Origin: Microbacterium sp. AG238
Lineage (GTDB): Bacteria > Actinomycetota > Actinomycetes > Actinomycetales > Microbacteriaceae
Direction of reading: 5' to 3'
Assembly (NCBI RefSeq): GCF_003610405.1
Contig: NZ_RAQC01000003.1
Location: 1-64,000 of the forward strand
Length of the DNA: 64,000 nt
Below, piece after piece: positions 42,638 to 51,350 of the stretch (its first letter is position 1; each line of letters starts with the position of its first letter). The notes under the pieces were generated by a model. The model did not search any database. It was given only the letters and a program-made list of their open reading frames with translations, and was not told the DNA's origin. The position numbers and the translations under genes are program-made.

Positions 42638-44218
42638 TCAATGGGCGGTCTCCCCGGGCGATAGCGCGGCGCGGGCGGTCCTCGCGATGATGACGAGGTC
42701 GCTCACGAGCGACCAGTTCTCAACGTACGACAGGTCGAGGCGAACCGAGTCCTCCCACGAGAGGGTGGACCGCCCGCTGACCTGCCAGAGACCGGTGATG
42801 CCGGGCTTCACGAGGAAGCGGCGGTGCACATGGTCTGCGTACTTCGCCACCTCCGACGGCAGCGGCGGGCGCGGGCCGACGAGCGACATCGACCCGCCCA
42901 TGACGTTGAAGAGCTGGGGCAGCTCGTCGAGGCTGAACCTGCGCATGACGCGGCCGACGGGGATGACGCGGGGGTCGTTCTTCATCTTGAAGAGCACCTC
43001 GTTGCCGGCATCCCGTTGCTGTTTGGCAAGAGCCTCGAGCATGTCTTCTGCGTTCACGACCATCGTGCGGAACTTCAGCATCGTGAACTCCCGCCCACGC
43101 AGGCCCACTCGCGTCTGCCTGAAGAACACCGGCCCCTGGCTCGACAGCCGAACGCTGAGTGCCAGGAACAGCAGCACCGGGCTGAGTAGAACCACGCCGA
43201 TGACGCTGGCCACGATGTCGACGGTGCGCTTCAAGAAGAGCTGTCCTCGGCTGAACTTCGGTGTCTCGACGTGCATGAGCGGCACGCCCGCGACAGGCCG
43301 CGTCTGAACGCGGGGTCCGGCGACGTCGATGATGCTGGGCGCGAGCACGAGATGCTGACGACCGGCTTCGAGGCCCCACGAGATCTGCTTCACCTTATCG
43401 GGCGGCAGCTCGTCGGTGCTGGTGACCGCGACGGTGTCGGCTCCGGTGGCCGCCATGGCCTGAGCGACGGCATCCACGCTTCCCATGATGGGGATGCCGG
43501 TGCCCTCCACGGTGCCGGCGACACGACCCGAGGGAACGCACGCCCCGACGACCCGGTATCCCGATCCGGGGGTGCGCTGAAGTTCGCGTGCGAGGTAGGT
43601 GACGGATGCCTCAGAACCCACGAGCAGCACGCGCGCGGAGTACTCGCCCACCGAACGTTTCGCGACGAGCCATTGCCGCCAGAGCCACCGCGAGAACAGC
43701 AGCATCCCGATGCCGACGGGCAGGCTGATGAGCAGGAATCCGCGGGCGACGTCGACTCGCGCGAGGAAGGCGAGGATCGCAATGACGCCGAACAGCGACA
43801 GGCTCGAACGCGCAATGCGCGCGTACTCCTCCGCCCCGGCGCCGATGATGCGGTGGTCGCGGGTGTCGGCGAGGCTGAGCGTCCACATCCACGCGGCGAC
43901 CAGGCCCCCGGAGAAGAGCCAATAAGAGATGTCGGTGATGCGCGAGTCTTCGCGAATCGACACCTGTGCGTTGCCGAAGCCGAACCAGGCGATCTGCGTT
44001 CCGTAGACGACCCAGACCAGCACGAGCAGATCGGTCAGCCGCAGCAGCGATGCGTACCGGCGTCGCCAATCACGAGGACCGCGGTACGCGGCCGCAGCCG
44101 GAGCCGCGGCGGGGTGCTCATCGCGATCCGCCGACGCGCCGGATGTGGACGGCTCGCCGAACGTGTCGGAAGCGGACGAGGCAGCCGGTGCATGCGCGGT
44201 GGGGGAGTCGTACGGCAT
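42638..44218 (-). CDS. Polyprenyl-phosphate sugar phosphotransferase (initiating, WbaP/CpsE-like)
   Basis: A 526-residue membrane enzyme that loads the first sugar phosphate onto undecaprenyl phosphate. Four hydrophobic helices (about 65-185) and a Rossmann-like CoA_binding_3 region (ARVLLVGSEASVTYLAREL) precede the catalytic bacterial_transf domain (about 330-515): FLKRTVDIVASVIGVVLLSP, KFRTMVVNAE, VGRVMRRFSLDELPQLFNVM, GPRPPLPSEV and KPGITGLWQVSGRS. ATG 44218 follows the strong site GGGAGGATGTC; the frame upstream to 44287 is not supported. It is the first gene of the minus-strand polysaccharide operon. Confidence 0.92.
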   Translation of the reverse strand: MPYDSPTAHAPAASSASDTFGEPSTSGASADRDEHPAAAPAAAAYRGPRDWRRRYASLLRLTDLLVLVWVVYGTQIAWFGFGNAQVSIREDSRITDISYWLFSGGLVAAWMWTLSLADTRDHRIIGAGAEEYARIARSSLSLFGVIAILAFLARVDVARGFLLISLPVGIGMLLFSRWLWRQWLVAKRSVGEYSARVLLVGSEASVTYLARELQRTPGSGYRVVGACVPSGRVAGTVEGTGIPIMGSVDAVAQAMAATGADTVAVTSTDELPPDKVKQISWGLEAGRQHLVLAPSIIDVAGPRVQTRPVAGVPLMHVETPKFSRGQLFLKRTVDIVASVIGVVLLSPVLLFLALSVRLSSQGPVFFRQTRVGLRGREFTMLKFRTMVVNAEDMLEALAKQQRDAGNEVLFKMKNDPRVIPVGRVMRRFSLDELPQLFNVMGGSMSLVGPRPPLPSEVAKYADHVHRRFLVKPGITGLWQVSGRSTLSWEDSVRLDLSYVENWSLVSDLVIIARTARAALSPGETAH

Positions 44219-44482
44219 GACATCCTCCCGGGCGGTTCGCGATGAGTTGCTGAGAGAGGGATCGTACGCCGCGCTTGTGTCGTGCATATGAAATCAGGAT
44301 CACCGAGCTAACGGGCGCCCCTCCCGTGCCGATGGTATCGGTTTCATAGGCGTAGCTTAAGTCCCCCATGCGGTGGACATGCGCTGAAACAGGCTGGTCA
44401 GCGGAGGAATAATTTGTTCGAACCTAAGCGGGCGACTCGTATTTCGTACCAGGGGTCTGCGCGTAGCGGCCTCAGCCTCGCA
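44219..44482 (-). promoter_or_regulatory. Upstream region of the polysaccharide operon
   Basis: A 264-base gene-free stretch with a clearly AT-richer core around 44330-44450 than the flanking genes. It should hold the promoter of the sugar-transferase operon. I see no clean -35/-10 pair, no strong hairpin and no coding frame with codon use like the neighbours. Confidence 0.4.
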
Positions 44483-45940
44483 TCACTCGTCGCAGGCCTC
44501 CGATGACTCGGCCTCGAAGATCGCGTCGAGGAGGCTCGCCTCATCGTCGGCGGTGAGGGGTGCTGCGTCCAGACGCACGGACACCAGGCACGCGCCGCGG
44601 ACCGCGGTGACCGTGCCGTCTGCGCGACGAACGGTCTCCGCGGCATCCGTCGCGGAGACAGCCGTGTCGTCGATCGTGTCGTCGGGCGATCTCGTCAGCT
44701 CGAACGCGGCACGCGCGGATGCGGCGGTCGCGAGGGCGGTGGCGTGAACGGTGGCGAAGCGTGCGCCGACGGCACCGTCGACGAGGGCGAACTCGAGATC
44801 GCCCGGGTCGCCGACCGCTGTCGCCGTCAGGCGTCCGGTGGAACCGGCGTCGACCGCGAAGCTGTCGGGCCACGAGCGGATGTCGTCGGGCAGTGGGCCA
44901 CCGGTCTGCCAGCGCCACAGCGTCAGTACCGTCGCGCCGCCGACCTGGCGCGAGAGCAGGTAGTTGTCACCCGCCAGCGGGGTGAGCTCACCGGCGCGGC
45001 CGACGACCGTCGCGAACGTCGTGTCGGGTCCGTCGCCGACGCGGACCACACTCAGTACGGCGAGATTTGATGCGTTCTTCACACGCAGGTAGCCCGCAGC
45101 CGGATGCAGTTCACCCGAGCCAGACACCGCGACGACGTCGTCTTCGATGGCGCGGTGCACCACGGCAGTGCCGGGCGGGATCGAGCCGGAGAGCGTCTGG
45201 ACGATCGTGCCGTCGTCGCCGACGATCCACAGGTTCGCCTCGTCATCGCTCGCCGCGACGAGGCCGTCGATGAAGTCGAACCGGGTCGCGGTCGCCGTCG
45301 GTGAACGCCAAACCTCTCGTAGGGAATCATCCAAACGGACGAGGTGAGACGGCTCTTCGTCGCACACCTCGAGAACTGCCAACCATGGCTCTTTGCCCGG
45401 TGAGAGCCTGGCGTCTCCCACGGAGCACGACTTCTGCGGCATCCACGGCTCGTCGGTGCGGACGTTCGCCACATCGGTGATCGACACGGCGTCGTCACGC
45501 ATCGTGGCGACCCGGCCATCAGAGAACGCGCCGATCACAGAGCCGCCGTTCGCGGTGCGATTCCACATCGTGTTGCCGGTCGATGCGCTCACCGCCGAGA
45601 CGTGCACGCCCGATTCGAGCCGCTGCTGCACCGTCACGACGTCGCCGCGCACCGTGACGGCAGAAGGCATCGGGCTGAAGGGCAGGCTCCATCTCGTGCC
45701 GCCGTTGCGCGTGTTCAGCGCCGCGAGCGTCTGCCCCGGTTCGGAGGCGACGATGACGACTCCGTCGCCGGATGCCACGACCTGCGTCGTCACATCGAAC
45801 GTCGTCTCCCAGCGCGGTGAGAACGCCTCTTCGGGCTGTGCGCCGGCGCAGCCCGAGACGAGTAGCGCCGTGACCGCGACGAGAGCGGCCCCGACGGCCA
45901 TCCGAGGGGTGCGGCCCGTGCGCTCCGAGGCTCCGCCCAT
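44483..45940 (-). CDS. Lipoprotein with PQQ-like beta-propeller repeats
   Basis: A 485-residue exported lipoprotein. The signal peptide ends in the lipobox LVSGC (lipidated C31). The body shows propeller-blade-like units: GDGVVIVASEPGQTLAALNTR followed by GGTRWSLPF, DVVTVQQRLESGVHVSAVSA followed by TGNTMWNRTA, and ANLWIVGDDGTIVQTLSGS. This is the pattern of PQQ/BamB-type propellers, which scaffold or sense at the membrane. ATG 45940 follows GGAGGAAGAG. It sits alone between the polysaccharide and arabinoside loci; no catalytic residues are evident. Confidence 0.75.
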   Translation of the reverse strand: MGGASERTGRTPRMAVGAALVAVTALLVSGCAGAQPEEAFSPRWETTFDVTTQVVASGDGVVIVASEPGQTLAALNTRNGGTRWSLPFSPMPSAVTVRGDVVTVQQRLESGVHVSAVSASTGNTMWNRTANGGSVIGAFSDGRVATMRDDAVSITDVANVRTDEPWMPQKSCSVGDARLSPGKEPWLAVLEVCDEEPSHLVRLDDSLREVWRSPTATATRFDFIDGLVAASDDEANLWIVGDDGTIVQTLSGSIPPGTAVVHRAIEDDVVAVSGSGELHPAAGYLRVKNASNLAVLSVVRVGDGPDTTFATVVGRAGELTPLAGDNYLLSRQVGGATVLTLWRWQTGGPLPDDIRSWPDSFAVDAGSTGRLTATAVGDPGDLEFALVDGAVGARFATVHATALATAASARAAFELTRSPDDTIDDTAVSATDAAETVRRADGTVTAVRGACLVSVRLDAAPLTADDEASLLDAIFEAESSEACDE

Positions 45941-46035
45941 GCTGACTCTTCCTCCGTCGGTGCGACCTGCCCGCACCCTACCGAGGGAACGCCCGGCTCG
46001 TGAGGGGTCAGCGAGACGCACGAGCCGGGCGGAAC

Positions 46036-48000
46036 TCACTCCACGGGCAGCCAGACCCGCATCGTCGACGGGCCGCGGTTCGCCCAATCGTGGTACGCGA
46101 CGAGGGGCACGAGATCGCCCGGAACGTCACCGGGCGATGCGCTCGCTGCGAGGTTGCCATATGGCCATCCGTCCGATTCGTCGGGCCGCAGGCCCACCCG
46201 GAGCCACACCCGGCCATCGCGCTCGACCGGGCTGGCATCGCGAGCGATGGTGGCTCGGCCGACGTCGGCGCCACCGGGCAGGTCGGTCGACTCGAGCGCC
46301 AGCACCTCGGGGCCGCGCTCGACCGCGACGCAACCGCGGACCGCGTCGATGCGAGCGTCGGGAACCACGAGGCGCGGCGTCATCGGCAGCTCGAGCGCGA
46401 CGACCTCGCCGGCGCGGAAGTCGCGGCGCACCTCGACGCGGCCGGGCGAGACGGCGTCATCGTCGGTCACCGCGCCCGCGGCATCCCGAACGCGCAGGCG
46501 TGCCCCCTCGGCCCATTCGGGCACGCGCAGCGACAGGGTCCACGCGCCACCGGCATCCTCGCCGACGGTCACCCGCACGACGCCGTCGGCGGGGTACGCC
46601 GTCTGCACGTCGAGCGACACGATGCGGCCGTCGGGGAGGGTCGTGCGGATCTCGGACGGTGCGTACTGGTGCAGCTGCACGCCCTCGTCGTCGGCGGTCG
46701 CCACGTAGGCGTCGAGGCTCGCGAGCGTTCGCGCCACGTTCGGCGGGCAGCACGACACCTCGAACCACGGCGCGCGCAGCGACGATGACGCACGCGGCGA
46801 CGTGCCCTCGGGATCCGCCTCGACGCCGGGCACGCGCTGATGCAGCGTATTGGCGTAGAAGAAGCTGCGACCGTCGGCCGCCGGTGACGTCGCTACAACG
46901 TTGTAGAGCGTGCGTTCGATGAGGTCGGCGTACGCGGCATCCCCCTCGGCGAGCAGCAGTCGCCATGAGAACATGATCGACGCGATGCCGGCGCACGTCT
47001 CGGAGTAGGCGCGGTCGGGCGGCAACTCCCAGTCGTCGCCGAACGCCTCGTCCTGGTGGTGCGACCCCTGACCGCCCGTGATGTAGGTGCGACGGCCCCG
47101 GGTGCGGGCCCACTGGTTTCGCAGGGCGCCGAGCAGCTCGTCGTCGTCCGCGTCGACGGCCACGTCGACCGCTCCGGCGGCGAGGTAGTTGGCGCGCACG
47201 GCGTGGCCCGCGAGGGCGTCGGCGTCGCGCACGGGCACGTCGTCCTGAAAGTACGTGCGCCCGAACTCGATGTCGCGCAGCGTCTCGTGTCCGCGCCGCT
47301 CGATGAACAGTTCCGCCTGTTCGCGGTACCGCTCTTCTCCGGTCACGCGGGCGAGTTCGGCCAGTGCCGTCTCGACTTCAGGATGCCCGCAGAATGCCGG
47401 GATGCCGCTCGGCCCGAAGACCTCGCACACGAGGTCGGCGGCGCGCCGGGCGATGCCGAGCAAGCCGTCGTCCGCCCCGGGCCGCGTGCGCTCGCGAGCC
47501 ACGGCCGCCTGGAACAGATGGCCGAGGCAGTACAGCTCGTGCCCCCACTCGAGGTCTGACCAGCGCGGCTGCTGGCCGGGGCGGCCGAACCGGGTGTTCA
47601 GGTAGCCGTCGGGTTCTTGGGCGGCTGCGACGCGGGCGACGACGGAGCGCAGCGTGGCGTCGAGGTCGGAATCGTCGCTGCGGCCGATCTCCCAGGCCGC
47701 GGCCTCGAGGTACTTGTAGACCTCCGAGTCGGAGAACTCGCGCCCGCGGCGTCCGGCGGGCAGGGTGCCGGCAGCGGCGAGATCGAAGTTGGGCAGCCAG
47801 CCCTCCGATTCGAGGCGCCCGAGCACATGGCCGAGGGTGTGCGCGGCATTGATGCGCTGCCGCTCGCCCCAGAAGCCTCCGGTGATCCGCACCTCGTGCA
47901 GGCCGAGGGGCCGCAGCCGGGAACGAGCGGGCACGACGGGGGCGGCAGCGACCGCGGAGGCCGCCGAGCCGATGGAATGTGCGGGAAAGGTAGTCGACAT
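46036..48000 (-). CDS. GH127 beta-L-arabinofuranosidase (HypBA1-like)
   Basis: A 654-residue cytoplasmic glycoside hydrolase with no signal peptide. It carries the zinc/cysteine active site of GH127: YSETC (E334, C336) and VSCCPPN (C417, C418). By alignment to Bifidobacterium longum HypBA1 as I recall it, C417 is the nucleophile and E318 (in QDEAFG) the acid/base. It should release L-arabinose from beta-L-arabinofuranosides such as beta-1,2-arabinobiose. ATG 48000 is preferred over ATG 48006 because AAGGG lies six bases before it; the latter overlaps the permease stop. It is last in the operon after the ABC importer. Confidence 0.9.
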   Translation of the reverse strand: MSTTFPAHSIGSAASAVAAAPVVPARSRLRPLGLHEVRITGGFWGERQRINAAHTLGHVLGRLESEGWLPNFDLAAAGTLPAGRRGREFSDSEVYKYLEAAAWEIGRSDDSDLDATLRSVVARVAAAQEPDGYLNTRFGRPGQQPRWSDLEWGHELYCLGHLFQAAVARERTRPGADDGLLGIARRAADLVCEVFGPSGIPAFCGHPEVETALAELARVTGEERYREQAELFIERRGHETLRDIEFGRTYFQDDVPVRDADALAGHAVRANYLAAGAVDVAVDADDDELLGALRNQWARTRGRRTYITGGQGSHHQDEAFGDDWELPPDRAYSETCAGIASIMFSWRLLLAEGDAAYADLIERTLYNVVATSPAADGRSFFYANTLHQRVPGVEADPEGTSPRASSSLRAPWFEVSCCPPNVARTLASLDAYVATADDEGVQLHQYAPSEIRTTLPDGRIVSLDVQTAYPADGVVRVTVGEDAGGAWTLSLRVPEWAEGARLRVRDAAGAVTDDDAVSPGRVEVRRDFRAGEVVALELPMTPRLVVPDARIDAVRGCVAVERGPEVLALESTDLPGGADVGRATIARDASPVERDGRVWLRVGLRPDESDGWPYGNLAASASPGDVPGDLVPLVAYHDWANRGPSTMRVWLPVE

Positions 48001-48002
48001 GG

Positions 48003-48926
48003 TCATCCCTTGAAAGCGCCCGACATGAAGCCGCGCACGTAGTGACGTTGAAGGATCAGGAACAGCACGATGCAGGGCAGCGCGAGCACGACGACACCGG
48101 CCTCGGTGACCCCGTAGTCGATGACGCCCATCGTCTGGCCGCGCAGGTTCGCCACCGCCAGGGGCAACGTGATGCGCGAGGTGTCGTTGATGAGGATGAG
48201 CGGTGCGATGAAGTCGTTCCACGCGGTGAGGAACGCGAACAGGCCCACCGTGATGAGGCCGGGCTTGACCGCGGGGAGCATCACGCGCCACAGCGCGGTG
48301 AGGCTCGTGCATCCGTCGACCAGCGCCGCCTCATCGAGCTCGCGCGGCACCGACTCGAACGAGATCCGCATCATGAACATCGAGAACGGCAGCTGGAACA
48401 TCGTCAGCACCAGCGCCACCCCGACGAGCGAGTTCTGCAGGCCGACGGCGTTGAGGATGACGTACAGCGGGATCAGCAGCGTCGCGTACGGCACCATGAG
48501 GATCGCCAGCACCAGCAGGAACAGCATGTTCTTGCCGGGGAAGTGGAATCGCGCGAAGGCGTACCCGCCGAAGAACGACACCAGCAGCGTCAGCGCGACG
48601 GTCAGCAGCGAGACGAAGAGCGAGTTGCCGAGGTAGACCCAGATGCCCGACTGGAAGTTGGCGAGCGTGACGTAGTTGCCGAACCCCCAGCCGTCGGACT
48701 GGCTCGTGCCGGCCTGCGGGCTCACCGAGGCGACTCCGGTCCACACGAGCGGGTACAGGAAGATGATCGCCAGCGCACCCGTGAACACGGTCGAGGGGAT
48801 GCCCCACAGCAGGCGTCCCGTGGGGCGGCGGTGCGCGCGCGTCCGGCGCTGGGGAGCGACGATCGTCCGAGTGGTGTCGGGAGCGGCGGGCGGGACGGAG
48901 CCCGCCGGGGCGTCGGTCAAAGCCAT
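48003..48926 (-). CDS. Carbohydrate ABC transporter permease (MalG type)
   Basis: A 307-residue inner-membrane permease with six helices (about 32-52, 95-118, 128-150, 162-182, 205-225 and 268-290). The EAA loop reads ELDEAALVDGCTSLTALWRVMLPAVKPGL, which contacts the ATPase. The N-terminal 30 residues are proline/arginine-rich and cytoplasmic. It pairs with the MalF-type permease one base upstream and ends at the GH127 gene. No ATPase gene is in the window, so a shared MsiK-type ATPase probably energises it, as is common in actinobacteria. Confidence 0.9.
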   Translation of the reverse strand: MALTDAPAGSVPPAAPDTTRTIVAPQRRTRAHRRPTGRLLWGIPSTVFTGALAIIFLYPLVWTGVASVSPQAGTSQSDGWGFGNYVTLANFQSGIWVYLGNSLFVSLLTVALTLLVSFFGGYAFARFHFPGKNMLFLLVLAILMVPYATLLIPLYVILNAVGLQNSLVGVALVLTMFQLPFSMFMMRISFESVPRELDEAALVDGCTSLTALWRVMLPAVKPGLITVGLFAFLTAWNDFIAPLILINDTSRITLPLAVANLRGQTMGVIDYGVTEAGVVVLALPCIVLFLILQRHYVRGFMSGAFKG

Positions 48927-48927
48927 G

Positions 48928-49836
48928 TCAGGCCTCCTCGGGGCGACGGAACGCGCGCAGCTGCACGACGTTGATGACGACCAGGGCGAGCAGGATGATC
49001 ACCGACAGCGCCGCGGCGACGCCGAGGTTGTTCTGCCCCTGGAACGCGATGTTGTAGATGAGCTGCACGACGGTCATCGTGCTGTTGTCGGGGCCGCCCT
49101 TGGTCAGGATGTAGAACTGGTCGAACGCCAGCAGCGAGCCGGTGACGCACATGACGGTCGTCAGCGCGAACGTCGGGCGCAGCAGCGGCACCGTGATGTC
49201 GCGGAAGATCTGCCAGCGCGACGCGCCGTCGATGCGGGCGGCCTCGTAGACGTCTTCCGGGATGCCCTGCAGGCCCACGAGCAGCAGCAGCATGTAGAAG
49301 CCGGCGTACCGCCAGACGATGAGGAAGACTGTCGACCACAGGGCGCCGTCGGGCGTACCCAGGAACGTGATGCCCCACGACTCCATCAGCCCCGCGAACG
49401 GGCCCGCGATGGGCGAGTAGAGCACGTAGAAGAGCAGGGATGCCGAGGCGAGCCCCAGTGCGCTCGGCAGCAGGAACGCGGTGCGGAGGAAGCCCTTCCA
49501 CGCGGTCGACTCCTGCACGAGCAGGGCGAGTCCGAGCCCCAGGCCGATGAGCAGCACGGTCGTGATCGCGGTGTAGATCAGGGTGAACCGCACCGAGTCC
49601 CAGAACAGCCGGTGATCGAGCGCCTCGGCGAAGTTGGTCGGGAAGTTCGGCCCCATGTTGCCGCGCAGGAGCGGCCAGTCCGACGCGGACATCTGCAGCA
49701 CCAGTACGAGGGGGATGAGGAAGAGCGCGATGACGAACAGCGCCGTCGGGGCGGCGTACAGCCAGCCCTGCAGCGGCCCGCTCAGCGCCGTGCGCCGGTA
49801 GCGCGGGCGCCGCGTGGAAGTGACGGAGAGTGCCAC
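48928..49836 (-). CDS. Carbohydrate ABC transporter permease (MalF type)
   Basis: A 302-residue permease with six helices. YAAPTALFVIALFLIPLVLVL is the first and IPEDVYEAARIDGASRWQIFRDITVPLL is the EAA loop. The GTG start at 49836 follows AAGGAATGTC; the frame upstream to 49866 includes an intergenic hairpin and is not coding. One base separates its stop from the MalG-type permease start. With the solute-binding protein upstream it forms a CUT1-type sugar importer, most likely for beta-L-arabinooligosaccharides given the two hydrolases. Confidence 0.9.
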   Translation of the reverse strand: MALSVTSTRRPRYRRTALSGPLQGWLYAAPTALFVIALFLIPLVLVLQMSASDWPLLRGNMGPNFPTNFAEALDHRLFWDSVRFTLIYTAITTVLLIGLGLGLALLVQESTAWKGFLRTAFLLPSALGLASASLLFYVLYSPIAGPFAGLMESWGITFLGTPDGALWSTVFLIVWRYAGFYMLLLLVGLQGIPEDVYEAARIDGASRWQIFRDITVPLLRPTFALTTVMCVTGSLLAFDQFYILTKGGPDNSTMTVVQLIYNIAFQGQNNLGVAAALSVIILLALVVINVVQLRAFRRPEEA

Positions 49837-49855
49837 GACATTCCTTTCGGAGGAT

Positions 49856-49884
49856 GGGGGCGCCACCTGCGCGGCGGCGCCCCC
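49856..49884 (-). terminator. Attenuating hairpin between the binding-protein and permease genes
   Basis: GGGGGCGCC (49856-49864) and GGCGCCCCC (49876-49884) form a perfect 9-bp stem eight bases after the solute-binding-protein stop. There is no T-run. Hairpins here commonly stabilise the binding-protein mRNA and lower permease expression. Confidence 0.65.
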
Positions 49885-49891
49885 GGGGGTA

Positions 49892-51193
49892 TCACTGACC
49901 GAGGATCGCCGTGATCTCGTCGTTGTCGGCGTCGACCGTCGAGGTGCCTTCGAGCACGGCGTTGCGCACGAGCGTGAGCCAGGGGCTGCCCGGAGCGTTG
50001 AACGCCTGCTGGAAGTTGAGGGCGACGGGCGTCTGGCCCTCGGCGGCGACCTGGTTGATCGTCACCTGGCGCGGGTCGGCCGCGGCGTAGCTGTTCTCAG
50101 CGAGATCACCGCGCGATACGGCGCTGCCGTCCTTCGCGAGCACCTCGACCTGAGCGTCCTCCGACATCAGCCACGACAGGAAGTTCCATGCCTGCGCCGA
50201 CTGCTTCGAGTCCTTCGAGATGCCGATGCCGTCGCCGCCGACGAACGTCGATGCGCCGCCGTCGACACCGGGGATGCCGGCGACTCCGGCCTCGAAGTCG
50301 AGGCCGGAGAGCAGGGTGGCCGGGAACGGCATGACGCCGACCTTGCCTTCCTGGAAGCCCGCGACCCACGTGGCGCCGGTCTCGTCGGCCGAACCGGGAG
50401 CGACAGCGCCCGCGTCTTCGAGGTCCTTCCAGGTCTTGTAGACCTCCTGCGCGGCGTCACCGGCCAGCAGCGACTCGGTGCCGTCGTCGCTCAGCACCTG
50501 CTCGCCCGATGCCCACACCGAGGGGAACCACGTGAAGACGAGGCATCCGCCGCAGTTCAGGCCCGTGGAGGTTCCCGAGACGCCGGGCTTGTTCAGCCCC
50601 TGCACGGCCTCGGCCGCCTCGGCGAACTCCGACAGCGTGGCGGGGGCCTTGTCGGGGTCGAGTCCGGCCTCGGCGAACAGCTCTTTGTTCCACATCAGCA
50701 TCGACAGGTCGAGCACGAACGGCAGCACGTGCTCCTTGCCGTCGACCGTGCCGGCCGACAGATGGCCCTGGTTGATGTCGTCCTTGTAGTCGAGGCCGTC
50801 GATCTGCGCCGAGATGTCTTGGAACAGGCCCTGCTCGACCCAGTTCGGCACGTAGACGATGTCGGCGGCGAACAGGTCGGGGAGTCCTCCCGAGCCGGCG
50901 GCGGCACCGACCTTGGCGACGTAGTCGTCGTTGGGCACGACGGTGAGCTCGACCTGATTCTCGTGGCTGGCGTTGTACGCCTCGACGAGCAGCTTGGCCT
51001 GCCGCTCGAGCGGCGCTCGCGTCCACAGCGTCAGTGTCGTGCCGTCGTCGGTGCCCGCGGCCGGGATGTCGGCCGGCGCGGCACTGGTGCCGCCCCCGCT
51101 GGTCGAACATGCGGCGAGTCCGCCGACGAGGACGCCGGCGACGAGCGCGGCGGTCGCGGCCCGGAACGCCGGGCGGCGCCGGAATGGGGTCAT
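49892..51193 (-). CDS. Extracellular sugar-binding lipoprotein of the ABC importer
   Basis: A 433-residue binding protein of the extracellular solute-binding family 1. The signal peptide ends in the lipobox LAAC (lipidated C29). GTTLTLWTRAPLERQAKLLVEAYN is the typical first strand/helix of sugar binders, and WVAGFQEGKVGVMPFPATL lies in the hinge/C-lobe. ATG 51193 follows AAGAGGAGACTGCA, the strongest ribosome site in the operon. It is the first gene of the importer/GH127 operon, downstream of a candidate LacI operator at 51270. Substrate is inferred from the neighbours. Confidence 0.9.
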   Translation of the reverse strand: MTPFRRRPAFRAATAALVAGVLVGGLAACSTSGGGTSAAPADIPAAGTDDGTTLTLWTRAPLERQAKLLVEAYNASHENQVELTVVPNDDYVAKVGAAAGSGGLPDLFAADIVYVPNWVEQGLFQDISAQIDGLDYKDDINQGHLSAGTVDGKEHVLPFVLDLSMLMWNKELFAEAGLDPDKAPATLSEFAEAAEAVQGLNKPGVSGTSTGLNCGGCLVFTWFPSVWASGEQVLSDDGTESLLAGDAAQEVYKTWKDLEDAGAVAPGSADETGATWVAGFQEGKVGVMPFPATLLSGLDFEAGVAGIPGVDGGASTFVGGDGIGISKDSKQSAQAWNFLSWLMSEDAQVEVLAKDGSAVSRGDLAENSYAAADPRQVTINQVAAEGQTPVALNFQQAFNAPGSPWLTLVRNAVLEGTSTVDADNDEITAILGQ

Positions 51194-51269
51194 TGCAGTC
51201 TCCTCTTGCTCTTCATTGAGCGGCTGCGCCGTTCGGGCGGGCACCGCCGGTGGGACGGGATCGAAAAAA

Positions 51270-51285
51270 CCGAAATCCCTTTCGG
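51270..51285. promoter_or_regulatory. Candidate LacI operator CCGAAA-N4-TTTCGG
   Basis: Perfect inverted repeat of two six-base half-sites in the region between the divergent importer operon and the lacI-type gene. The same half-sites recur before the large GH121-type gene, so both promoters are probably controlled by the LacI protein encoded at 51351. Confidence 0.7.
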
Positions 51286-51350
51286 GAAGGTAACGTGAGA
51301 CTTGGTCGTCGTCAAGACGCCCATGGATAACGATGGAGAAACGGATCAGG

